The notes beneath the pieces are model-generated. The model had not been told where the DNA came from. It was given only the letters and a program-made list of their open reading frames with translations, and made no database searches. Positions 1 through 5,879 of a DNA stretch of 17,069 bases are shown here, piece by piece. Within the stretch, counting starts at the first letter, position 1. Each line of letters begins with the position of its first letter. This DNA is from an uncultured bacterium (GTDB lineage: Bacteria; Gemmatimonadota; Gemmatimonadetes; Longimicrobiales; RSA9), in the NCBI GenBank assembly GCA_937889645.1, contig CALBZE010000150.1:1-17069 (forward strand), written 5' to 3'. The translations under genes were made by a program, and so were the position numbers.

Positions 1-70
1 CCAAGCCCCAAGCCCCGACACCCACCCCCTGAGCCCTAGGCCCCAAGCCCCAAGCCCTAACACCTTATCT
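1..70. repeat. Heptamer (7-bp) short tandem repeat array
   Basis: Read in steps of seven from base 1, the stretch is CCAAGCC twice, two diverged units, CTGAGCC, CTAGGCC, CCAAGCC twice, CTAACAC and CTTATCT. Most units share a C-rich frame with AAGCC or related ends. The period of seven is held across the diverged units. The stop codon of the vWA lipoprotein gene (57-59, minus strand) falls inside the array, so the array abuts or has invaded the gene's 3' end. A similar seven-base array occurs at 5717-5783. Heptameric STRR elements are known from filamentous cyanobacteria; whether these are related is not known. Confidence 0.75.
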
Positions 71-842
71 CCCCCGACCCCGGCGGCACGATCCTATAAT
101 TCCGCTCGTCCAGCCGGGCGCCGGCGGCGGCGAAGAAGTCGATCCAGAACCGCTGGACCGTGGCGCCCTCGGGGGTGGTGGGGTCCGCGCCGATCACGCC
201 GACGCAAACGCCCGAGAGGTCCGGGAGCAGGCCGGCCTGCCGCTGGGCGTCGATCCAGGCCTTGTCCGGCATGCGACGCAGCCTGTGCATCTCGATCCCG
301 TTCGCGGACTGGAGCATGTCGGAGAGGATCAGGAGAACGGGCTTGCGGCCGTTCGCGTCGCGGATGTACTCGGCGACGACGTGCAGGGTGGAGAAAATGT
401 CCGTGTTGGCGAGCGACGGCTTGCCCTCGAAGAACTCGTCGACGACGGCGCGGGCGCCCTGACGGACGCTCTCGATACGCCGACGGTCGGTGGCGGACTC
501 GAAGCGCGGGTCCTCGAGCGGCGGCACGACGCCCGACCAGCGCTGGACGGCCTCCGTCGCGGAGCCCTGGTGCACCTCGATCAGCACGATCTCGTCGCCG
601 TAGCCGATCGTGTCGATCAACCGCTCGATGAACCCCTTCCCCTCGCCCAGCATGTGAGGCGCGCGGCTCGCGGAGCGGTCGACGAGGATGATCCACTGGC
701 GCGCCTCGGATGAGGCGGGAGCCGCGCCGGTCGCGGCGTCGGCGTTCCGCGTCTGCACCGTCCCGTCGCCGGTGCCGCAGGCGGGCAGCCCGGTGAGGAG
801 AAAGGGGATCGCGATCCGGGCCAGGATCACCCGTCTCGTCAC
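57..842 (-). CDS. vWA-domain lipoprotein
   Basis: A 261-residue protein predicted to be exported and lipid-anchored. The N-terminus has basic residues, a hydrophobic stretch and a lipobox-like LPAC with Cys22. The body is a von Willebrand factor A domain. Its MIDAS DxSxS motif is D55-R-S57-A-S59, with further metal-site candidates at T148/D149 and D175 (LILSDM). Such domains bind partners through a divalent metal. The GTG start at 842 is chosen because it forms a 4-nt GTGA overlap with the stop of the upstream membrane-protein gene and yields the signal sequence. A longer frame continues upstream but runs antiparallel to nothing useful and lies inside the membrane-protein gene. The tight coupling suggests the two proteins act together at the envelope. 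Exact function is unknown; the vWA assignment is solid, the lipoprotein assignment likely. Confidence 0.87.
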   Translation of the reverse strand: MTRRVILARIAIPFLLTGLPACGTGDGTVQTRNADAATGAAPASSEARQWIILVDRSASRAPHMLGEGKGFIERLIDTIGYGDEIVLIEVHQGSATEAVQRWSGVVPPLEDPRFESATDRRRIESVRQGARAVVDEFFEGKPSLANTDIFSTLHVVAEYIRDANGRKPVLLILSDMLQSANGIEMHRLRRMPDKAWIDAQRQAGLLPDLSGVCVGVIGADPTTPEGATVQRFWIDFFAAAGARLDERNYRIVPPGSGEIRC

Positions 843-2572
843 GCGGCACCTCCATCGGCGACGTCGTCGACACTCGGCCCTCCGTCCGCGGCACGCACGA
901 CTTCGCGGGTCGGAGGCACGTTCACGGGCGTGAAGTTCGGCAGCTCGACATCGACCGCGCCGGCGACGACCGCGTCGCCTCGCATCCGGCGGACCGCGGC
1001 GGCGATCTCGGCCAACTCGGGCGGCGCCTGGAACGGCTCGTCCACGTCGGCCGACCCGAGCTCGAGCACGACCGGCTGGCGGAACGCCGCGATCGAGACC
1101 GGATCGAGGCCGCGCACGCGAGCGTTCTCCGCGCGAAACGTCTCGATCGCGCCTCGCAGGCGCTCGGCCTTCTCGTTCCAATCCCGGAGCGGCCGCGAGT
1201 GAAGGAGCCGGAACGCCTGGCTGAGCCGGTCCTGTACCTCCATCGCCGCCCGCCGCGCGGACACCCTGTGATGTGCCTCCCGCATCCGGAGCTGATCGTA
1301 CTCGTACTGCAAGTGCAGCAACCGCGGGTCGATCAGGCGACGTCGGGAGAGCGAGTTGCTCGCCGACAAGTACGACGCCATCGCGGCCGCGATGATGAGG
1401 ACGATGTTCAGCATCGTGATCGGGACGTTCATCCCCTGGATCCCGCGGGCGTATTCGGCGCGCTGTGCGCGGTAGTCGACGACGGCGCGGGCCTGGGCGA
1501 GCCGTGCGTTGACCTCTCCGATCGCGTCGAGGTCGCCGGTCTCGCGGGCGGCGGCGAGCGACGCCTCGAGCTGCCTCACGTCCTCGATCGATTCCGCGAG
1601 CCGCGCCTCCGTCTGACGTCGCAGCTCCTCGCGGGCGAGGAACAGCACGGCGACGACGCAGAGCGCGCCGACGCCGCCGGCGACGACCGGGATGTAGAAC
1701 TGGCGACGGTGGGTGCGGCCGCCGAGCGTCGCATCGGCCGGCTCGAGCTCCTGGAGCGCGATCAGGTTGCGCAGCCCCTCGCCCGCCAGATGCGCGAGGA
1801 AGACCAGGAACGCGATCACGCCGAGGGCCAGGAGCGATACCTCGGGCGAGAAGGCGACGCGCATGAGGGAGCGATAGATCCCGCCGAAGACGGGGAAGCG
1901 CTCGGAGCGCGCGACCACGTTCTCCCACATCTCGTCCGCGCCCGGTTCCTTCGGCAGCAGCTCCTGGAAGACGGGGACGTTGGCGATCCAGTCGACGCAG
2001 ATCAGGAGCACGATCAACGCCCAGAACTTCCACGGCGCGAGGATCTGGCCGGCCGCGCCGCGCGTCGGCTTCGCCTCGGGGGATGTTTCGAGGCGCGCGA
2101 TCTCGGCGCCGACCCGTTCGAGCTCACGCTCCGTCTGCCGCAGCCCGGCGACGTGCTCGCGGTATTCGATGAGCGCGGCGCCGGCGCGGCGCGTCGCCTC
2201 CGCGATCCCATCCTGGACCTTGGTCCGGAGGAGCCGCGACCACTTGCGGTGCACCTCCGTCGCCCGGAGGGCAAGGATCCTCTCGACGGGGAGCTGCTCG
2301 TCCGCCACGCCCGCGCGGGGGAGCCCGGCCGCGGCCCATTCCTGCGCGAAACCCCGCGCTTCGTCCTCGAGCTGCCTCACCTCCGCGTCGAACCACCGGT
2401 CAAGGAGACGCGTGATGTCGTCCAGTCCGTGGCCCGGGCCGCCGAGCGTGGAGCTCTCGAAGTCGCGCAGGAGCGCGGAGGGGTTGGGCGCGTCGATGCC
2501 GGCGGTCGGGTGGGGCGACCGCCAGCGACGCAGCCACTCGGCGACCCGGTCGACCAGGCGGCGCGGCGTCAC
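839..2572 (-). CDS. Four-TM coiled-coil membrane protein, unknown function
   Basis: A 577-residue protein. Hydrophobic segments lie near residues 182-202, 245-264, 293-313 and 383-402. Long charged, Glu/Arg/Ala-rich helices likely to form coiled coils lie near 130-163, between TM3 and TM4 (about 314-372), and after TM4 (about 412-490). The C-terminal tail is hydrophilic and Pro/Val-rich. I do not recognise the family. The GTG start at 2572 is preferred because GGAGG sits 5 nt upstream. An in-frame ATG at 2671 would add 33 low-complexity residues and has no evident ribosome site. The last codons overlap the vWA lipoprotein start by 4 nt, so translation is probably coupled. A reasonable inference is an envelope complex in which the periplasmic vWA lipoprotein contacts this scaffold. 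Confidence 0.82.
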   Translation of the reverse strand: MTPRRLVDRVAEWLRRWRSPHPTAGIDAPNPSALLRDFESSTLGGPGHGLDDITRLLDRWFDAEVRQLEDEARGFAQEWAAAGLPRAGVADEQLPVERILALRATEVHRKWSRLLRTKVQDGIAEATRRAGAALIEYREHVAGLRQTERELERVGAEIARLETSPEAKPTRGAAGQILAPWKFWALIVLLICVDWIANVPVFQELLPKEPGADEMWENVVARSERFPVFGGIYRSLMRVAFSPEVSLLALGVIAFLVFLAHLAGEGLRNLIALQELEPADATLGGRTHRRQFYIPVVAGGVGALCVVAVLFLAREELRRQTEARLAESIEDVRQLEASLAAARETGDLDAIGEVNARLAQARAVVDYRAQRAEYARGIQGMNVPITMLNIVLIIAAAMASYLSASNSLSRRRLIDPRLLHLQYEYDQLRMREAHHRVSARRAAMEVQDRLSQAFRLLHSRPLRDWNEKAERLRGAIETFRAENARVRGLDPVSIAAFRQPVVLELGSADVDEPFQAPPELAEIAAAVRRMRGDAVVAGAVDVELPNFTPVNVPPTREVVRAADGGPSVDDVADGGAA

Positions 2573-2577
2573 GGCTG

Positions 2578-2582
2578 CCTCC
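2578..2582 (-). promoter_or_regulatory. Ribosome binding site deciding the GTG start at 2572
   Basis: On the minus strand GGAGG is followed by 5 nt and then GTG (2572-2570). The upstream ATG at 2671 has no comparable purine-rich site, so this site decides in favour of the shorter membrane protein. Confidence 0.65.
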
Positions 2583-2787
2583 GGGAGGTTGGGTGGAACC
2601 GGCGTCGTGACGCCGCCCGGCCACGTGCGCGGCGAACCGGGATCTCCGTGGGAAGTCTGGCCTGCGCGCATCCCATTGTGTCACATCCGTCTTTCGCTCA
2701 TGACGGTCGTGGAGATCGAGCCGTCGGAGCGCGGCGCAATTCTCACGCCGTGGACTCATGGGGCGGCAGGCTCGCGGCGGACCAGAC

Positions 2788-3375
2788 TCACCCTCCCAGC
2801 TCGTCCACGTGCCTGACGATCCGCCCCACCAGCCCGTACGCCTTCGCCTCTTCCGCGTCCAGCCAGAAGTTGCGGCGGGTGTCGCGCTCGATCCGTTCGA
2901 GCGGCTGACCGGTCCGGTCCGCGAAGATGCGGTTGATCCGTTCGCGCATCCTGAGGATCTCGCGGGCCTCGATCTCGATGTCGGCCGCGGTGCCGCCTGC
3001 GCCGCCGGACGGCTGGTGCAGCAGGAAACGGGTGTTCGGGAGGCAGTAGCGGTCCTCGAGCGGCGCAGCCACGTAGATGAGCGCACCGGCGCTCGCGACC
3101 CAGCCGGTCCCGATCATCCGGACGCGGGGCTTGATGAAGCGGACCAGGTCGTGGATCGTGTCGCCGGACTCGACGTGTCCGCCCTGCGAGTTGATGTAGA
3201 TCGTGATGGGGTCGTCGGACTCGCCCGCCAGCGCGATCAACTGCGCGATCACGTCGGCGGCGACCTTCTGGTTGATCTCTCCGGCGATGACGAGGGAGCG
3301 CGAGCGGAACAGCCGCTCACGCAACGCGTCGGTCAGCGCGGTGGGTGGGAGTTCCCCATTGCGCGGCTCGGGCAT
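2788..3375 (-). CDS. clpP: ClpP-family serine peptidase
   Basis: A 195-residue protein matching ATP-dependent Clp protease proteolytic subunit across its length; this is the usual family size. The catalytic triad is visible: Ser95 in GWVASAGA, His120 in LLHQP, and Asp165 in IERDT. The oxyanion and dimer-handle features INSQGG (61-66) and AADIEIEAREI are also present. It would form a cytoplasmic tetradecameric chamber fed by an AAA+ unfoldase. The ATG at 3375 is chosen because GGAGGAG lies 3 nt upstream; an ATG 11 codons earlier lacks this. No clpX, clpA or trigger factor gene is adjacent, and the neighbours are an AraC regulator and envelope proteins. It may therefore be a second ClpP paralogue rather than the housekeeping copy. 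Two tandem 27-bp repeats sit just upstream of the start. Confidence 0.93.
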   Translation of the reverse strand: MPEPRNGELPPTALTDALRERLFRSRSLVIAGEINQKVAADVIAQLIALAGESDDPITIYINSQGGHVESGDTIHDLVRFIKPRVRMIGTGWVASAGALIYVAAPLEDRYCLPNTRFLLHQPSGGAGGTAADIEIEAREILRMRERINRIFADRTGQPLERIERDTRRNFWLDAEEAKAYGLVGRIVRHVDELGG

Positions 3376-3389
3376 GGTCTCCTCCGGTC

Positions 3390-3443
3390 GTCGAATCGAA
3401 CGCTCCACCGTCGGCGGTCGAATCGAGCTCGCCGCCGTCGGCG
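3390..3443. repeat. Two abutting 27-bp direct repeats in the clpP leader
   Basis: Copy 1 is 3390-3416 and copy 2 is 3417-3443, with no gap. Both begin with GTCGAATCGA and end with CCGTCGGCG; only the central eight bases differ. Each contains the self-complementary TCGAATCGA. The pair lies 15-68 nt upstream of the clpP start codon, between that gene and the AraC-type regulator. Tandem operators or a chance duplication in untranslated sequence are both possible. Confidence 0.6.
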
Positions 3444-3462
3444 ACGGTGTACCGGAGGATGT

Positions 3463-3936
3463 TTATGCGGCCCGGTCCTCTTCGTCTTGAACGATCGGAT
3501 CGTCCTCGCGCGCCGCTCCCGGCGTCCGGCCGGTCAGACGCTTGAAGACGCGGGTGAAGTGGCTCTGGTCCGCGAAACCGGTCTCGATCGCGATCTCCGA
3601 GAGCGGCCGCTCCTCGCGGAGCAGCTCCTCGGCCCGCCTCACGCGACGCTCGGTCACGTACACCCACGGCGACACCCCCTCGACCTCGCGGAAGACGCGC
3701 TTGAAGTGCGGCGGCGAGAGCGCGACCTCCCGGGCGATCGTCTCGATGTCCAGCGGTCCGCCCAGGTTCTCGTCGATGAAGCGCTTGGCCGCCTCGACCG
3801 CCTCAGCCCAGCGATGGCGGCCCCGAACTGGCCCGCCCGCGGCGTTGGCGACGATCGTGGTGGGCAACCATCTGGCCAGGTCCGGCAGGGAAACCACGAA
3901 CCTCGCAGCGCGCAACGCTGAAAGCATGATCGTCAT
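3463..3936 (-). CDS. Short AraC-family transcriptional regulator
   Basis: A 157-residue protein that is mostly an AraC/XylS DNA-binding domain (about residues 45-142). It has two helix-turn-helix units: DIETIAREVALSPPHFKRVF near 63-82 and SEIAIETGFADQSHFTRVFK near 113-132. The closing TGRTPGA is typical of the family. There is only a short N-terminal stretch and no cupin or other ligand domain, so it cannot sense a ligand in the usual AraC way. The ATG at 3936 has GGGGAGG upstream and overlaps the stop of the haem lipoprotein gene as ATGA. A longer frame up to 4119 lies inside the lipoprotein gene and is rejected. The acidic C-terminal tail (145-157) is unusual. The coupling suggests joint production with the lipoprotein; its targets are unknown. 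Confidence 0.88.
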   Translation of the reverse strand: MTIMLSALRAARFVVSLPDLARWLPTTIVANAAGGPVRGRHRWAEAVEAAKRFIDENLGGPLDIETIAREVALSPPHFKRVFREVEGVSPWVYVTERRVRRAEELLREERPLSEIAIETGFADQSHFTRVFKRLTGRTPGAAREDDPIVQDEEDRAA

Positions 3937-4616
3937 CGCGACCTCCCCGGCACGCTCACCCGGATCACGCCCCGGAAATCGCCGGGCGAGTAGCCCGTAG
4001 CCTGGTCGTTGGGGTAGCGTTCCGCCAGCACCCTCCGGACCGCGGGATCGAGTCTCTCGCGCGGCCCGTGGCACTGCGTGCAGAATTCCGCCACCACGAT
4101 CGGTTTGTAGTACCGCCACTCGCCGTCGGCGCGCTGGATGTGGTAGGGCGGGAGCGGGCGGCCCGCCGCGAGCTCGGACTCGAAGTAGGCGAGGGCCGCC
4201 TGCTCCAGCGAGTCCGGCGAGTTCTGCGGATTGCGGATCCTGGTCGACGTGCGCTTGATCGTCACCCCGTCGGGAAGCCTCCCCTGGACCTCCAGGGTGA
4301 TCGGGATCGCGAGCTCGGAGCAGAAATCGATGGCGTGCGCCGGGCCGCCCTCCCGCAGCGCCTCCTGGACCCGGGACATGAGCGCGCCTGTGAGCGCGAG
4401 CGCCGCCGAGTCGCCTATTGCGACGACCGCGGCGGTATCCGCGGCCGATCGTGCAGCCGAAGCCGCGGCCCTATCCGCAGCCGCATCCGTTGCCGTATCC
4501 GTGGCCGCCCGTGCGGCTTCGTCGTTGGTCGTGTCCCGGCGCTCGTCGCCGCACCCGGCGAGGACGCCCGCCAGGAGCACGGCCGTCGCGCCAGTGAACC
4601 AATTCCAGCGCAGCAT
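3933..4616 (-). CDS. DUF3365 (Tll0287-like) c-type haem lipoprotein
   Basis: A 227-residue exported protein. The hydrophobic N-terminus ends in a clear lipobox, LAGC with Cys22. An Ala/Thr/Asp-rich linker (about 30-66) follows. The C-terminal domain resembles DUF3365/Tll0287-like proteins: IDFCSELA (96-103), TSTRIRNPQNSPDSLE (123-138), and a single CxxCH haem site C179-T-Q-C182-H183. The protein ends with a GYSPGDFRGV block. It should carry one covalent haem c on the periplasmic side of a membrane and act in redox or signal sensing; the physiological role of the family is poorly known. The ATG at 4616 is chosen because GGAGG lies 5 nt upstream; an ATG four codons earlier overlaps that site. 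It overlaps the AraC-type gene by 4 nt. A sigma70-like promoter is seen at 4646-4674. Confidence 0.88.
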   Translation of the reverse strand: MLRWNWFTGATAVLLAGVLAGCGDERRDTTNDEAARAATDTATDAAADRAAASAARSAADTAAVVAIGDSAALALTGALMSRVQEALREGGPAHAIDFCSELAIPITLEVQGRLPDGVTIKRTSTRIRNPQNSPDSLEQAALAYFESELAAGRPLPPYHIQRADGEWRYYKPIVVAEFCTQCHGPRERLDPAVRRVLAERYPNDQATGYSPGDFRGVIRVSVPGRSR

Positions 4617-4645
4617 TGTGCCCTCCATGCGTGTGGATCGTCGGC

Positions 4646-4674
4646 AGCATAAGCACGCGGCGCGCTCCGGGCAA
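4646..4674 (-). promoter_or_regulatory. Sigma70-like promoter for haem lipoprotein and AraC genes
   Basis: On the minus strand TTGCCC (4674-4669) is separated by exactly 17 nt from TATGCT (4651-4646). Each hexamer matches the consensus at 4 of 6 positions. It lies in the 67-bp gap between mgsA and the lipoprotein gene and would give a leader of about 20-25 nt. Assigned from pattern only. Confidence 0.45.
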
Positions 4675-4683
4675 ATCAGCCGA

Positions 4684-5214
4684 TCACGGGAGCGACTGGA
4701 GTGCTATGGGCGACGTGGGGCACTCCTGGTCCGCGGTGGAGTCCGCGCCCGTGGTGGAGGTCGCGCCGCCCGCGCCGGGCGCCACGTCGCTCACCGCCTC
4801 GCGGGCGTACGTCTCGTAGATCAGCGGCGACGAGATCAGGAAGTCCGCGCTCGCGCGGTTGCACGCGGTCGGGATGTCGTAGACGACGGCGATACGGAGC
4901 AGCGCCTTCACGTCCACGTCATGCGGCTGCGGCTCGAGCGGGTCCCAGAAGAAGATCACGAGGTCGATCTTCCCTTCGACGATGGCCGCGCCCACCTGCT
5001 GGTCGCCGCCGAGGGGGCCGCTCCGGAACCGATGCACCTCGAGGCCGAGCTCGGCGGCGAGCATGGCGCCCGTGGTCCCCGTCGCGTAGAGGACGTGCCG
5101 GGACAGTGCGTCGAGGTGGCGCCGGGCCCAGTGCAACAGCTCCGGTTTCTTGTTGTCGTGGGCGATCAGCGCGATCCGTTTTCGCCGGGGCAAGACGTAG
5201 ATCTCCGTGGACAT
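4684..5214 (-). CDS. mgsA: Methylglyoxal synthase
   Basis: Converts dihydroxyacetone phosphate to methylglyoxal and phosphate, bypassing lower glycolysis in the cytoplasm when phosphate is short or sugar phosphates build up. Family motifs are complete: KRIALIAHD (12-20), the phosphate-binding YATGTTG (43-49), SGPLGGDQQVGA with catalytic Asp71 (65-76), EGKIDLVIFFWDPL (80-93), and PHDVDVKALLR with His98 and Asp101. At 176 residues it is about 24 longer than the E. coli enzyme (152). The excess is a Gly/Ser/Thr-rich C-terminal tail with no recognisable domain. The ATG at 5214 is chosen from GAGGAG just upstream and from the homology start; 70 further open codons upstream are low-complexity and not credible. 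The upstream region is a long gene-free tract. Confidence 0.95.
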   Translation of the reverse strand: MSTEIYVLPRRKRIALIAHDNKKPELLHWARRHLDALSRHVLYATGTTGAMLAAELGLEVHRFRSGPLGGDQQVGAAIVEGKIDLVIFFWDPLEPQPHDVDVKALLRIAVVYDIPTACNRASADFLISSPLIYETYAREAVSDVAPGAGGATSTTGADSTADQECPTSPIALQSLP

Positions 5215-5660
5215 CGATCTCCTCGTTCCTGGGGTTCGGTGGGAAGATCGGGTCCCGGCGTCGCGCCCGGGCCGCGGGATTGCAACGGTTGGGTAACGGC
5301 GCGCGCCTTCGGCGCGCGGGAACGGCCGCGCTGCGCGCGGCGGTGCGAAGGGCAACGACGCCGCCGCGGACGGCGGACCAACACTTTCTGCAGACAGAGC
5401 GCGAGGGGTCCCGGGGTGGGACATATCGTGTTTTCGGAAGGGAATTTACGGTTCCCGACGGCACCGCGCACGTCCCATCCGAACATGCAAATGCAATAGC
5501 AAGTGGGGACGAAACGGGCGGCGCTCGCCGCCCGGCGCGTCGCGGCCTGCCGAACGCAAGTGGCGGCGGCCTGGCGACCGCACGCAGCGGCGCCCTCCCC
5601 TCCCCTCGATCGGCTCACGGGCGTCGGCGGTCGGCGGGCGGTGCGCCTGATCCCGCACTC
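5215..5660. other. Gene-free tract upstream of mgsA
   Basis: This 446-bp part of the 665-bp gap between mgsA (minus) and the MFS gene (plus) holds no credible reading frame on either strand. The only structure I can point to is a 7-bp-stem hairpin at 5301-5317. The AT-richer patch at about 5420-5450 could hold a promoter, but no hexamer pair with good spacing was found. Confidence 0.5.
5301..5317. other. GC hairpin, GCGCGCC / GGCGCGC
   Basis: A perfect 7-bp inverted repeat with a TTC loop. There is no T-run on either side, so it is not a convincing intrinsic terminator. On the minus strand it lies about 90 nt upstream of mgsA and could structure a leader; this is a guess. Confidence 0.4.
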
Positions 5661-5661
5661 C

Positions 5662-5689
5662 AGGTCTTGGGTATCAGGTCCCGGGTCTC
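5662..5689 (-). repeat. Inverted heptamer units facing the 5742-5783 array
   Basis: On the minus strand these bases read as four consecutive heptamers: GAGACCC, GGGACCT, GATACCC and AAGACCT. They are the same family as the GAGACCT units at 5742-5783 but in opposite orientation, so the two blocks can pair in several registers (for example GGTCTC with GAGACC). Confidence 0.6.
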
Positions 5690-5716
5690 AAGCGCCCACC
5701 CGCCCACCCGCCCCAA

Positions 5717-5783
5717 GCCATGAGCCATGAGCCATGAGCCAGAGACGTGAGACCTGAGACCTGAGACCTGAAACCTGCAACCT
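5717..5783 (+). repeat. Heptamer tandem repeat arrays (ATGAGCC and GAGACCT)
   Basis: Two adjacent seven-base arrays. From 5717 there is GCC followed by ATGAGCC three times (to 5740). From 5742 there are GAGACGT, GAGACCT three times, GAAACCT and GCAACCT (to 5783). The array ends about 9 nt before the -35 element of the MFS promoter. Unit length and degeneration pattern match the array at 1-70, whose units differ in sequence. Short C-rich repeats (CCCACCCG twice) at about 5695-5710 join this array to the inverted block. Confidence 0.8.
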
Positions 5784-5791
5784 GACCCCCC

Positions 5792-5821
5792 TTGACCCTC
5801 ACACCAATGTCAGCCGCTACC
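5792..5821 (+). promoter_or_regulatory. MerR-type promoter/operator of the MFS gene
   Basis: TTGACC (5792-5797) is followed by CTCACACC, an imperfect right half-site AATGTCAG, and then GCTACC (5816-5821). The TTGACC-to-CTAC distance is identical to that in front of the merR gene at 7213. The operator sits between the -35 and -10 elements with a spacer of 18 or more nt, as is typical of MerR-activated promoters. The shared block CTTGACCCTCACACC strongly suggests control by the same regulator. The palindrome here is degenerate. Confidence 0.7.
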
Positions 5822-5879
5822 CTCCGGGAAACACCACGCCGCGGGCGCCGACCCGCGGCCATTCTCCGGAGGGAAATCC

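Noticed and set aside
57..2033. vWA frame extended upstream to 658 codons
   Set aside because: The extension lies within the coupled membrane-protein gene in another frame and is Arg-rich low-complexity; the GTG at 842 gives a signal peptide and a GTGA overlap.
2573..2787. Promoter for the membrane-protein/vWA pair
   Set aside because: CACAAT-like -10 candidates were seen near 2675, but no matching -35 at 16-18 nt, so none was called in this 215-bp gap.
1199..2908. A 569-codon open frame on the plus strand
   Set aside because: It lies antisense to the membrane-protein gene, has Arg/Asp/Gly-rich composition typical of the complementary frame in GC-rich coding DNA, no ribosome site and no recognisable motif.
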